Part shown: positions 53,902 through 63,038 of the stretch, one piece after another
Layout of the letters: every line of letters begins with the position of its first letter
How positions within the stretch are numbered: the stretch's first letter is position 1
NCBI GenBank assembly: GCA_945865935.1
Contig: CAMBFI010000005.1
Location: 1 to 64,000, forward strand
Direction: 5' to 3'
DNA from: Bordetella parapertussis
GTDB taxonomy: Bacteria; Pseudomonadota; Gammaproteobacteria; Burkholderiales; Burkholderiaceae_B
Length of the DNA: 64,000 nt
Position numbers and translations under genes: made by a program
The notes under the pieces: generated by a model
The model's input: the letters and a program-made list of their open reading frames with translations, nothing else
The model's database searches: none
Told to the model about the DNA's origin: nothing

Positions 53902-56490
53902 ATGACAGACTCCACAACGCTTGCCAATATTCGCAGTAACGCCCAGGCTGTGCGACTGTCTGCAATCGAAGCTTATCGGGCCAAGCCACAAGCCGACAAA
54001 TTGCTCGCCGCGCTCCGACAATGCGCCGATCAAGCCTTACGCGAGTTGCTCGCGTATCTTCCCCTCCCGAAAGGGGCAGCGCTTGCTGCGGTAGGTGGCT
54101 ATGGTCGCGGCGAGCTGTATCCCTTCTCGGATGTTGATTTACTTATTTTGCTTCCCGTGGAGCCTAGCGAGAACGATGAGGCCACACTGAGCGCGTTGGT
54201 GGCAGCGATGTGGGATATTGGTCTCGAACCAGGTTGCAGCGTGCGCACGATCGACCAATGCGTGACTGAGGCACGTGGCGACATCACAGTCGAAACATCG
54301 CTACTTGAAACGCGATGGATTGCCGGCAGCCGTAAGTTAACGCAGGCGCTGCACCAGCGCATGACCGAGCATCTCGATCCGCGCGTATTTTTTCACGGCA
54401 AGCGTGCCGAGATGCAACAACGCCACGCGCGATACCAAGATACCCCCTACTCTTTAGAACCAAACTGTAAAGAATCGCCAGGCGGGCTGCGGGATCTACA
54501 AGTCATTATGTGGATGGCCCGCGCAGCAGGGTTTGGCACCAGCTGGCAACAGATCGCACGTGCAGGCTTGCTCACCACCGCAGAAGCTCGTGACTTAAGA
54601 CGTGCCGAACAGGCCTTCAAACGTGTCCGCATTGAAGTACATCTGCTTGCCAAACGTCGTGAAGATCGCCTGTTGTTTGACTTGCAACATGGCCTGGCGC
54701 AGGCCTACGGTATTGAGGCCACCACGACGCGACGCGCGAGTGAAATGTTAATGCAACGCTACTACTGGGCCGCTCGCCTGGTGACACAGCTCAATACACT
54801 ACTCGTTCAAAACATCGAAGAAAATCTTTTTCCTCAGAATAAGGATGAAGTTAAACCGATCAATAACTTCTATGTCGCGCAGCGCAACCGCTTAGACATT
54901 ATTGACGACGACGTATTCGAACAGCATCCAGAGCAGCTCTTAGGCGTTTTCTTGGTGATGCAACAGCACCCGGACTTAACCGAACTCTCGGGCAAAGCAC
55001 TCCGTGCCATATGGCACGCTCGCCATCGCATTGATGCAGCGTTTCGCCGATCAAAAACGAATCGCACATTGTTTTTACAGATATTGCAACAACCGCACGG
55101 CATTGTGCATGCTATGCGGCGTATGACGATGTTAAACATCCTGCCCCGATACCTCCCAGTGTTTCGGCGTGTAGTCGGTCAAATGCAGCACGATCTGTTT
55201 CATGTTTACACGGTTGATCAGCACACCTTAGCGGTGTTGCGCAACCTGCGTCGCTTCACGATGCCAGAACACGCACAAGAGTATCCGCTCGCCAGCCGAC
55301 TGACCGCGAGCTTTGATCGCCACTGGTTGCTCTATGTAGCGGCGTTGTTTCACGATATTGCAAAAGGTCGAGGGGGCGATCACTCCACATTGGGGGCCGA
55401 CGAGGCAAAGCGCTTCGCGCGAGACCACGATTTATCCAAAGAGGACACTCTTTTAGTCGTGTTTTTGGTACGGAATCACCTGCTAATGTCCCAAGTCGCG
55501 CAAAAAAGGGACTTGTCAGATCCAAATGTCATCAATGAATTTGCGGCGATCGTCCAAACCCCTAGGCAGTTAACGGCACTGTATTTGCTGACGGTCGCAG
55601 ACATCCGTGGTACCAGCCCAAAAGTATGGAATGCCTGGAAGGGAAAGCTACTTGAAGATCTGTATAACCAGACCCGTGTCACGTTCAGTGGCACGATCGA
55701 CGATGCAAACTCGGTACTACGTCAACGCATGGAGGAGGCTGCCGGCCTCGTTCGACTCGCGGGCTTACGAGACGAGACCCGAGAGGCTTTCTGGAAACAA
55801 CTGGATGTCGCCTATTTTTTAAGACACGAGGCCAGCGAAATCGCTTGGCATACGCGCCACCTCTATCACCGCATCGAGACGACCCAAACTATTGTGAAAG
55901 CCCGTCCGACCGACGGTGCCGAGGGGATCCAGGTTCTGGTCTACACAAAGGATGTCGTCGACCTGTTTGCTCGCATTTGCAGCTATTTTTCTCAGCGCTT
56001 GATTAGCATTCAAGACGCACGGATCCACACCACGCGTGATGGCTATGCACTGGACAGCTTTGTCGTGCTACCAAGCGAAACAAACGAGGACCTGCGCACG
56101 ATCGCCGCACTCATCGAACACGAGCTGACACAGCATCTGGATGCACCACAGGACTCGACGCACGCCTCTAACGCTTTTGGATTACGCGGCTCTCGTCTAT
56201 CCAAAGCCTTCCCCTTCCCCCCAATCGTCGAACTTCATCCAGACGAACGCAGTCAAAGTTGGCGTCTAGATGTGATCGCAAGCGATCGTCCTGGCCTTCT
56301 GGGCGATCTCGCTCAAGTGTTCGTATCGTATGCAATCAACTTGCAGACGGCCAAGGTGATGACTCTCGGGGATCGCATTGAGGATGTCTTCGTCATCACT
56401 GGCGAAGCGCTCGCGCAACCACGCACACAGAGACAGTTCGAACGCGCTGTCCTTGAGGTGTTGGGCGTGGAGCAAAAGAATGCAGCCTGA
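53902..56490 (+). CDS. glnD: [protein-PII] uridylyltransferase / uridylyl-removing enzyme
   Basis: An 862-residue nitrogen sensor that uridylylates PII proteins when glutamine is low and deuridylylates them when it is high. Domain order: nucleotidyltransferase with GGYGRGELYPFSDVDLLILL (about 67-86), a GlnE-like helical linker with NCKESPGGLRDLQ, the HD hydrolase domain with VYTVDQHTLAVLR and LFHDIAKGRGGDHS (about 440-495), then two C-terminal ACT domains (about 680-760 and 790-855, the last starting RLDVIASDRPGLLGDLAQVF). Full length. Its stop overlaps the dsbB start by 11 bases. Confidence 0.97.
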   Translation: MTDSTTLANIRSNAQAVRLSAIEAYRAKPQADKLLAALRQCADQALRELLAYLPLPKGAALAAVGGYGRGELYPFSDVDLLILLPVEPSENDEATLSALVAAMWDIGLEPGCSVRTIDQCVTEARGDITVETSLLETRWIAGSRKLTQALHQRMTEHLDPRVFFHGKRAEMQQRHARYQDTPYSLEPNCKESPGGLRDLQVIMWMARAAGFGTSWQQIARAGLLTTAEARDLRRAEQAFKRVRIEVHLLAKRREDRLLFDLQHGLAQAYGIEATTTRRASEMLMQRYYWAARLVTQLNTLLVQNIEENLFPQNKDEVKPINNFYVAQRNRLDIIDDDVFEQHPEQLLGVFLVMQQHPDLTELSGKALRAIWHARHRIDAAFRRSKTNRTLFLQILQQPHGIVHAMRRMTMLNILPRYLPVFRRVVGQMQHDLFHVYTVDQHTLAVLRNLRRFTMPEHAQEYPLASRLTASFDRHWLLYVAALFHDIAKGRGGDHSTLGADEAKRFARDHDLSKEDTLLVVFLVRNHLLMSQVAQKRDLSDPNVINEFAAIVQTPRQLTALYLLTVADIRGTSPKVWNAWKGKLLEDLYNQTRVTFSGTIDDANSVLRQRMEEAAGLVRLAGLRDETREAFWKQLDVAYFLRHEASEIAWHTRHLYHRIETTQTIVKARPTDGAEGIQVLVYTKDVVDLFARICSYFSQRLISIQDARIHTTRDGYALDSFVVLPSETNEDLRTIAALIEHELTQHLDAPQDSTHASNAFGLRGSRLSKAFPFPPIVELHPDERSQSWRLDVIASDRPGLLGDLAQVFVSYAINLQTAKVMTLGDRIEDVFVITGEALAQPRTQRQFERAVLEVLGVEQKNAA

Positions 56491-56971
56491 CCAGCGCGCC
56501 CTGCTCTACCTCGCCTCGATCAGCTTATTAGCGGTATTGATCGCACTTATGTCTCAGCATGTCTATGACATGCAGCCTTGTGCATGGTGCGTCACGCAGC
56601 GAATGCTCTATTTGTTGATTGCGGTCGTAGGTTTTTTCGGCTCGCGTGGACAAGCCACACGCACGAAACTTGCGGTGTGCTATGCGCTAATCGCTTCCGT
56701 TGCACTCGCTGGCGTTACTGCCGCTGTATATCAAGCACAGGTCGCGTCAAACAGTTTCTCTTGCGCGCAGAGCCTTGCAGATCAACTCATGACGAAGACT
56801 GGGCTAGAGGCTGCACTCCCTTGGCTCTTTGGCATCTATGCCAGCTGCATGGACGCTCGGATCACCCTGTTTGGGTTGGAGTATGCATACTGGAGCCTCG
56901 GACTATTCGCGCTGATTGTCGCAGCATCGTTGTATCGGCTCAGTTGTCTTCTGCGGCGTAACCCATATTAA
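56480..56971 (+). CDS. dsbB: disulfide bond formation protein DsbB
   Basis: A 163-residue inner-membrane protein that reoxidises DsbA with quinone. Four hydrophobic helices are present, with the first cysteine pair C34/C37 in PCAWC and the second pair C95 and C123 in the second periplasmic loop. The start at 56480 lies inside the end of glnD, supported by GGAG 8 bases before the ATG and a natural N-terminus. The 3' end overlaps the purF coding region by 32 bases on the opposite strand. Confidence 0.93.
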   Translation: MQPDQRALLYLASISLLAVLIALMSQHVYDMQPCAWCVTQRMLYLLIAVVGFFGSRGQATRTKLAVCYALIASVALAGVTAAVYQAQVASNSFSCAQSLADQLMTKTGLEAALPWLFGIYASCMDARITLFGLEYAYWSLGLFALIVAASLYRLSCLLRRNPY

Positions 56972-58454
56972 AAAGTAGGCCACTCGCTTCGTCTTGAGCA
57001 CTATGGCGACTGCGTCCCAAACGCTCTAAGTACTCGGGCGTAATGTCGCCGGTGACATATTCGCCTGTAAAACAAGAGTTATCAAATCTTGTCAGCGCAG
57101 GATTTAAATCCGTCACAGATTTCTGCATCGACGCGATGTCCTGATAGACGAGCGCATCCGCGCCAATAATACGTGCGATCTCCGCCTCGTCGCGCCCCGT
57201 TGCAATCAACTCTTTTTGGGTTGGCATATCGATGCCATACACATTCTGGTAGCGCACCGGCGGAGCGGCAGACGCCATATATACTTTATTGGCACCTGCA
57301 GCACGTGCCATATCGACGATCTCTCTGCTAGTCGTGCCTCTGACGATAGAGTCATCCACCAGCAAGACGTTTTTACCCTTGAACTCCATGCCGATAGTAT
57401 TAAGTTTTTGTCGTACCGATTTTTTACGGACGGCTTGTCCCGGCATGATGAAGGTTCTCCCCACATACCTATTTTTAATAAGCCCTTCGCGGTAGTTAAG
57501 CCCCAGTCGATCTGCCAATTGCATGGCCGACGGCCGTGAGGAATCCGGAATGGGCATCACGACGTCGATGTCACCAAGACGTAAGGTCTTCGCTAATTTA
57601 TCAGCCAAATACTCGCCCATTTTGAGACGCGCCCCATACACGGAGACGCCATCGAGAACAGAGTCAGGTCGGGCGAAATAGACATATTCGAAAATACAGG
57701 GCGCATGCACAGCCGAGGCCGCGCACAGTTCACTGCTTAGCTTGCCATCTAGCGATATAAAGATCGCTTCGCCTGGGGCGACATCTCGAACAAATTGAAA
57801 GCCAGAGCCTTCGAGTGCAACCGATTCTGAGGCAACCATCCACTCGGGACCTTGGTCCGTGTCAAAGCGGCCCAAACACAAGGGTCGAATACCATGCGGA
57901 TCACGGAAAGCAAGTAATCCATATCCAGAAATTTGCGCAACCACCGCATAAGCGCCCTTGACACGTTGGTGCAAGGCCTTCACGGCCTTGAATATCGCGG
58001 CTTCATCTAAAGACACCCCGTTCGCTCCACGCTGCAGCTCATGTGCAAGTACGTTGAGAAGCACCTCAGAATCAGAATTCGTATTGATGTGCCGTTGGTC
58101 AACTTTAAACAAGGACTCACGCAGCTCGTGCCAGTTAGTCAAGTTACCATTGTGCGCAAACGTAATCCCAAAGGGTGCGTTGACGTAAAAAGGTTGCGCT
58201 TCTTCGACACTTTCAGACGAACCCGCGGTCGGATACCGTACCTGACCGATGCCGGAACTGCCAGGCAAAGAGCGCATATTGCGCGTACGAAACACATCAC
58301 GTACTAGCCCATGCGCCTTATACATATTAAAGTGATTGCCGTTAGACGTTGCAATCCCTGCGGCGTCTTGCCCACGGTGCTGTAAAAGTAACAGGCTATC
58401 GTAGAGCAGTTGATTAACGAGCCCGCGACCAATAACCCCAACAATTCCGCACAT
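56940..58454 (-). CDS. purF: amidophosphoribosyltransferase
   Basis: A 504-residue enzyme for the first committed step of purine synthesis. The mature N-terminal nucleophile is C2 (MCGIVGVIG). The glutaminase domain contains RGQDAAGIAT and FAHNGNLTN; the PRPP-binding motif VLLVDDSIVRGTTS lies near 365-378. The E. coli-type form lacks the pro-peptide and Fe-S cluster ligands of the Bacillus type. AGGA precedes the ATG. The last 32 bases overlap the end of dsbB. It lies downstream of cvpA in the folC-SPOR-cvpA-purF order. Confidence 0.97.
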   Translation of the reverse strand: MCGIVGVIGRGLVNQLLYDSLLLLQHRGQDAAGIATSNGNHFNMYKAHGLVRDVFRTRNMRSLPGSSGIGQVRYPTAGSSESVEEAQPFYVNAPFGITFAHNGNLTNWHELRESLFKVDQRHINTNSDSEVLLNVLAHELQRGANGVSLDEAAIFKAVKALHQRVKGAYAVVAQISGYGLLAFRDPHGIRPLCLGRFDTDQGPEWMVASESVALEGSGFQFVRDVAPGEAIFISLDGKLSSELCAASAVHAPCIFEYVYFARPDSVLDGVSVYGARLKMGEYLADKLAKTLRLGDIDVVMPIPDSSRPSAMQLADRLGLNYREGLIKNRYVGRTFIMPGQAVRKKSVRQKLNTIGMEFKGKNVLLVDDSIVRGTTSREIVDMARAAGANKVYMASAAPPVRYQNVYGIDMPTQKELIATGRDEAEIARIIGADALVYQDIASMQKSVTDLNPALTRFDNSCFTGEYVTGDITPEYLERLGRSRHSAQDEASGLLFNMGYAAEDN

Positions 58455-58505
58455 GAAAATTCCTGATACCGGTTAGACCGAAAAAGTAAAGCACGAGGAC
58501 TGCAT

Positions 58506-58994
58506 TCAGTAAGGTAACCACCCAGCGATTGGCTCGGGCAGCCGCAATTTTATTTGTTGAACCGTCGCGACAACCTGACCCGAAAACATCGCATTTTTCC
58601 ACCATGTTTCATTCGGTAGCGGTGTGTAGCCTGCCAACGTCACCAAAATCAATACAAACAACGCACCGCGCACCAGACCAAACAATCCGCCCAAGCCGTG
58701 ATCTGCCGGCGTTAAACCGGTTTTGCTAATTAAGGAGCTCAAGGTCATGTTGAAGAGCCCGATTGTGAGCAGCACTGAAATGAAAATTCCCAAATAGGAA
58801 ACAGCCATTCTTAAAAAAGACTGCGTGATCCAAGACTCCACCCAATCAGATACCTCCGGCCCCCACCAAATCGCAGCCAAAAAAGCCGACGCGTAAGCTA
58901 CAAGTGACAACACTTCCTTGAGCAGGCCCCGCAACAAGCCCAGCACAGCCGAGACTCCGAGTATTGCAATGAGTACGAAATCGAAGCCGGTCAC
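58506..58994 (-). CDS. cvpA: CvpA family inner-membrane protein
   Basis: A 162-residue protein with four hydrophobic segments (about 3-20, 25-45, 62-83 and 98-120) and the family start GFDFVLIAILGVSAVLGLLRG. In E. coli CvpA is needed for colicin V production and bile resistance; the biochemical role is not settled. The start is GTG in a GTGA overlap with the SPOR gene stop. It is followed by purF after 51 bases, as in many proteobacteria. Confidence 0.93.
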   Translation of the reverse strand: MTGFDFVLIAILGVSAVLGLLRGLLKEVLSLVAYASAFLAAIWWGPEVSDWVESWITQSFLRMAVSYLGIFISVLLTIGLFNMTLSSLISKTGLTPADHGLGGLFGLVRGALFVLILVTLAGYTPLPNETWWKNAMFSGQVVATVQQIKLRLPEPIAGWLPY

Positions 58995-59779
58995 TGCGAG
59001 GCGATAAAGGCGCCGTTGTAACCCAACGTGCGCAAACGTGTCTGAGCAGCTTGCGCTGCATCACGAGACGGAAATGGACCGACGCGCACGCGATACTTCT
59101 GATTACCGTTCACGTTCACGGGACCATCAACGAAGGCATTGCTCACACCAGACGCGAGCAATTTTCCGCGTTGGCGCTGTGCATCATCTGAGGAGTCTAG
59201 AGACATCGCTTGCACCACAAAGTTACCTGCAGCGGGGGGCGGACGCGGTGTCGAGGCCTCGGCAGGCGCAGCGCCTGTGCCGGCAGCAGGTCGGGCGGGT
59301 CTGCCTTCTAGCAGGGCAAGTGCACGCTCGCCGTCTGCTGAGCGCGCGCTCAGCGCAGGGGCAGGTGTTTTTGGGGGGTCGACGCGAGCGGGGGGCTCAT
59401 TGCGTTTAGGATCAACTTTGGGCTCAGGCTTCAGTTCGCCCGTAACGGGCGCAGTTGCAGCGTTGGCTTGTGCGCTAGGCGTAGCCTCGGCGACTGTGGA
59501 GGGCTCAGCCACACCAGGCGTCTCAGGCGCATTCGCTCCGAAGGGAGCTTGACGTTCAGGGATACGAATCGGCACATTTGTGGCGACAGGCGCAGGCTCC
59601 GAATCAAGCAACAGCGGCAATACGATGACCGCCGTCAGGACAAGCACCACCGCACCGGCAAGACGGCGACGCGCACGGACTCGCATTTCGGCAGCTTGAG
59701 CCTCACTCGTGACAGAAGGACGAGGCTTGACCGCTGGTTTGCGGGCACTGGCACTATCTTTTCTCGAAAACAGTCCCAT
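58991..59779 (-). CDS. SPOR-domain (DedD-like) membrane protein
   Basis: A 262-residue bitopic protein: a basic cytoplasmic N-terminus (about 1-40), one transmembrane helix (about 40-60), a long Pro/Ala/Glu-rich periplasmic linker (about 65-185) and a C-terminal SPOR domain (about 188-262) with NFVVQAMSL and YRVRVGPFPSRDAAQAAQTRL. SPOR domains bind denuded glycan strands at the division septum, so a septal role similar to DedD is expected. It sits between folC and cvpA, the usual place of dedD. Confidence 0.93.
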   Translation of the reverse strand: MGLFSRKDSASARKPAVKPRPSVTSEAQAAEMRVRARRRLAGAVVLVLTAVIVLPLLLDSEPAPVATNVPIRIPERQAPFGANAPETPGVAEPSTVAEATPSAQANAATAPVTGELKPEPKVDPKRNEPPARVDPPKTPAPALSARSADGERALALLEGRPARPAAGTGAAPAEASTPRPPPAAGNFVVQAMSLDSSDDAQRQRGKLLASGVSNAFVDGPVNVNGNQKYRVRVGPFPSRDAAQAAQTRLRTLGYNGAFIASQ

Positions 59780-59842
59780 TATTCACACATCCTGGCCGTA
59801 AAACTGATCGCGCACATAGTCACCAAAAGTGATTGGACTCTT

Positions 59843-61162
59843 TTAAACGCGTCCGATCGCACTAAGCGCCTCGGCAACGGTTAAAAAGGATCCGAACACC
59901 ACGATTCTATCATCCGGGTTCGCCTTACCGGAGGCGGCTTGGTAGGCTTTTTCGACATTGACAAAACCCGAAACTTGTATGTTTTTAGCGCCATCCGGAT
60001 CATTGGCCTGCAGATATTGGCGCACGCGCGCCTCCAACGCTTGACCACTGATCCCCCGCGCGCCGGGAAGCCCACCGCAAAACCAGTGATCAACCCGCCC
60101 CGCCATGTGCCGCAAGACACCTTCGATATCCTTATCTGCCAACATCCCGAACACGGCGTAGGTGTAGGGATGAAAACCCATATTTCCGAGATTCTTTTCC
60201 AAGACGGCAGCCGCATGGGGGTTATGGGCGACATCTAAGATGATTGTGGGTTGGCCGGGCAAAATCTGGAACCGCCCAGGAAGAGAAGCCTGTAAAAGGC
60301 CTTGACGGACAGCCTGCTGCGGCACCGCGAGTCGCTCACGCAACGCTTCAAGTGCCGCGAGCGCCGCCGAGGCGTTTAGCAACTGGTTAGCGCCGCGCAA
60401 GGCAGGGTATGCCAGCGCATTGCGGCGCTGCTGTCGGCCCGCGAAAGCCCACTGTTGGCGGTCTCCCGAATAGTTGAAATCACGTCCGAATAGCCACAAA
60501 TCGGCACCGAGTTCCCGGGCGTGCTGCAGTAACGACTCAGGCGGTGCGGGATCGCTACATATCGCTGGGCGCCCTGGGCGATAGATATGTGCTTTTTCAA
60601 GACCAATTTTTTCGCGCGTATCACCCAGCCAATCCATGTGGTCGAGATCAACACTCGTGACGATCGAGCAATCGGCATCCACGATATTGACCGCGTCTAA
60701 CCGCCCACCCAGACCGACTTCGAGCACCCATACATCAAGCGTCTGGGATGCAAAGAGCGCCATCACTGCAAGAGTGGTGAACTCAAAGTACGTCAGGGAA
60801 ACACCCTGACGCGCGGCTTCGATGCGTTCAAATTGGCTGACAAGCGTGGCGTCATCGACAATGTCGCCGTTCAGGCGTGCACGCTCATTGAACGTCAACA
60901 GATGCGGGGAGGTATACAAGCCAACCCGATAGCCTGCAGCCAATAAGATTGACTCTAGCATCGCACAAGTCGAACCCTTGCCGTTTGTGCCACCCACCAC
61001 AATCTTCACAGCCTGCGCCTGCAGATTGAGTCGATCGGCCACTTGCTGCACCCGTTCGAGCCCCATATCAATCGCGTTGGGGTGCAAAGCCTCGAGATAG
61101 CTAAGCCAGGTGGCGAGCGACGAGCCTTTGGGCGGGTGTGCGGGGGCCATAAACATTGACAT
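59843..61162 (-). CDS. folC: dihydrofolate synthase / folylpolyglutamate synthase
   Basis: A 439-residue ATP-dependent ligase of the Mur family that adds glutamate to dihydropteroate and folates. The P-loop GGTNGKGST lies near residues 57-65, followed by LYTSPHLLTFNERARLNG, the FEFTTLAVMALFA region, VLEVGLGGRLDAVNIVD and DLDHMDWLGDTREKIGLEKA. The C-terminal domain starts near ILDVAHNPHAA. Three close ATG codons (61162, 61156, 61150) make the exact start uncertain. It heads the folC-SPOR-cvpA-purF set. Confidence 0.96.
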   Translation of the reverse strand: MSMFMAPAHPPKGSSLATWLSYLEALHPNAIDMGLERVQQVADRLNLQAQAVKIVVGGTNGKGSTCAMLESILLAAGYRVGLYTSPHLLTFNERARLNGDIVDDATLVSQFERIEAARQGVSLTYFEFTTLAVMALFASQTLDVWVLEVGLGGRLDAVNIVDADCSIVTSVDLDHMDWLGDTREKIGLEKAHIYRPGRPAICSDPAPPESLLQHARELGADLWLFGRDFNYSGDRQQWAFAGRQQRRNALAYPALRGANQLLNASAALAALEALRERLAVPQQAVRQGLLQASLPGRFQILPGQPTIILDVAHNPHAAAVLEKNLGNMGFHPYTYAVFGMLADKDIEGVLRHMAGRVDHWFCGGLPGARGISGQALEARVRQYLQANDPDGAKNIQVSGFVNVEKAYQAASGKANPDDRIVVFGSFLTVAEALSAIGRV

Positions 61163-61267
61163 CCAGATTGTTCTGCGTAGCTTGCAGTTTAACAGTCAGG
61201 CTGTATGGGTCCCGCCGGCAAGAATCCGTCAAGCGATGTGTAAAATCAATCGTCATCAAGGAAACAT

Positions 61268-62179
61268 ATGTTCAACTCCCGCAAACCATTAGACGGCACA
61301 GCATTCGCCTGTATTGTTTTGCTGTGCACGCTGTGGGGCGGGCAACAAATCTTTCTAAAGCTCACCGCAGAAAATCTCACTCCAGCCATGCACATTGGCT
61401 TGCGCGGATGCATCGGCTGCGTGCTGCTCGCACTCTACATGTGGCATCAAAAAATATCACTTGCTCTGTGGCGTGGCCCCTGGGTGGCTGGATGCACGGT
61501 GGGGCTATTGTTTGGTGCAGAGTGGTGGATGATCGGCGAAGGGCTCGCGCGCACAACAGCTTCACATATGGTGGTTTTTTTATACACCACACCCATTTTT
61601 ACTGCCCTAGGTCTGCACTACTGGGTCCCGGAGGAGCGACTGAGCTGGTTGCAATGGTTTGGCGTGATGACTTGCTTTACGGGGATTGCTATCGCCTTTC
61701 TTGGAGGGGCTGACCAGCCACACTTTAATCTCACAACCATTTGGGGTGATCTTCTCGGCTTAGGGGCTGGTTTGTTATGGGCCGCGACGACTGTCATTAT
61801 TCGCTGTACTGAGTTAGCGAAGATTCCTCCGGCACAAACAACCTTCTACCAACTGTCCTTCGCCTCGGTCGGCATACTGGTGGCCTGCGTGTTGAGTGGA
61901 GAAGCTGGCGTGATATGGACCCCCTTCGTCATCAGCAGCATTCTGATACAAGGGGTTGTGATTGCTTTCATGAGCCTGCTCATTTGGTTTTGGTTATTAC
62001 GTCATTATCTTGCGTCGCGGGTATCCATTTTTACGTTTCTCACGCCGCTAATGGGCGTCACGTTTGGGGTATGGATTTTGGATGACCCCCTCCACCCAGA
62101 GTTTGTCTGGGGGGCGGTAATGGTGTTGAGCGGAATGGTTCTGGTCAATATTCCTAAGAAAAAACAACAGGCCGTTTAA
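61268..62179 (+). CDS. EamA/DMT family transporter
   Basis: A 303-residue inner-membrane protein with about ten transmembrane segments in two EamA halves (about 10-140 and 155-300). The repeat features CIVLLCTLWGGQQIFLKL and LLGLGAGLLWAATTVIIR are typical of drug/metabolite exporters of the RhaT/YdcZ kind. AAGGAAA precedes the ATG. Its stop shares a base with the next ATG (TAATG), so it is coupled to the NRDE gene. The substrate is unknown. Confidence 0.9.
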   Translation: MFNSRKPLDGTAFACIVLLCTLWGGQQIFLKLTAENLTPAMHIGLRGCIGCVLLALYMWHQKISLALWRGPWVAGCTVGLLFGAEWWMIGEGLARTTASHMVVFLYTTPIFTALGLHYWVPEERLSWLQWFGVMTCFTGIAIAFLGGADQPHFNLTTIWGDLLGLGAGLLWAATTVIIRCTELAKIPPAQTTFYQLSFASVGILVACVLSGEAGVIWTPFVISSILIQGVVIAFMSLLIWFWLLRHYLASRVSIFTFLTPLMGVTFGVWILDDPLHPEFVWGAVMVLSGMVLVNIPKKKQQAV

Positions 62180-62967
62180 TGTGTCTGGCAATTTTTTCCC
62201 TTAATCGCCTGCCTGATTGGCCACTCGTGATTGCAGCGAATCGAGATGAACTGCACACGCGTCCGACGCTTGAGGCAGCCCCCTGGAATGACGCAACACA
62301 CATCCTGGGCGGACGCGATCTTGAGGCCGGTGGCACCTGGCTGGGCATGACACATTCAGGGCGCATCGCGTTGCTGACAAATTATCGAGAACCCGGCCCA
62401 CGCAAGCTCGACGCACCCTCGCGGGGACTGCTCACAGAAAACTATCTTCGAGGCGTCGACACTGCACAGACTTATGCGCAAACCGTGCATCAACACTCCG
62501 CTTCCTATAACGGGTTTAATTTGCTGGTAGGAGATCAGCGCGGGCTCTGGTATTGCTCAAACCGCAACACGAGCCCCCCTCAGCATTTGACCAACGGAAC
62601 GTTTGGACTCTCTAACGCGGTACTCGATGCCCCCTGGCCAAAAGTCTTGCGCACGCGCGATGCGCTCGAACAGCACCTGTCCGATGTGACAGCCCCATCG
62701 CCGGAAGTATTATTTAGTATTTTGCAAGACACCACACCAGCCGCCGAACACGAGTTACCGGATACTGGGGTGGGACTCAGCCGCGAAAAAGTTTTAGGCA
62801 GTCCTTTTATTACCGATCCGCGATATGGCACACGTTGCACCACAATTATTCTGCAACATATTGATGGAAAAGCAATTTTTCTTGAGCGACGCTACAACGC
62901 GTTAGGTCAAACTGAAGGTCAAACGCATTGGACAATCGACACAACGCAGCAAAAAATTTTTAAATAA
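62179..62967 (+). CDS. NRDE (TANGO2-like) family protein
   Basis: A 262-residue cytosolic protein of the NRDE/TANGO2 family. The invariant NRDE motif is at residues 21-24 after MCLAIF, and further blocks are GGRDLEAGGTWLGM, LTNYREPG, NLLVGDQRGLWYCSN, GLSNAVLDAPWPK and a C-terminal RYGTRCTTIIL. The cysteine at position 2 resembles an Ntn-hydrolase nucleophile. Eukaryotic and bacterial homologues have been linked to haem or acyl-CoA handling, but no activity is settled. Only 71 bases separate it from imuA. Confidence 0.92.
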   Translation: MCLAIFSLNRLPDWPLVIAANRDELHTRPTLEAAPWNDATHILGGRDLEAGGTWLGMTHSGRIALLTNYREPGPRKLDAPSRGLLTENYLRGVDTAQTYAQTVHQHSASYNGFNLLVGDQRGLWYCSNRNTSPPQHLTNGTFGLSNAVLDAPWPKVLRTRDALEQHLSDVTAPSPEVLFSILQDTTPAAEHELPDTGVGLSREKVLGSPFITDPRYGTRCTTIILQHIDGKAIFLERRYNALGQTEGQTHWTIDTTQQKIFK

Positions 62968-62990
62968 AGCCTAGTTGAAGATTCAATTAA

Positions 62991-63010
62991 TACTGTATAT
63001 TTGTACAGTA
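62991..63010 (+). promoter_or_regulatory. LexA (SOS) box upstream of imuA
   Basis: TACTGTATATTTGTACAGTA is a perfect CTGT-N8-ACAG LexA operator. It sits inside a 30-base palindrome (arms 62986-62997 and 63004-63015) and ends 28 bases before the imuA ATG. A TTGAAG hexamer at 62975-62980 and TATATT at 62996-63001 could be the -35 and -10 elements (15-base spacer), which would place the operator on the -10. SOS control of imuAB is established in several bacteria. Confidence 0.9.
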
Positions 63011-63038
63011 TTAATCCCAACTTTCATGAATCTTCAGC

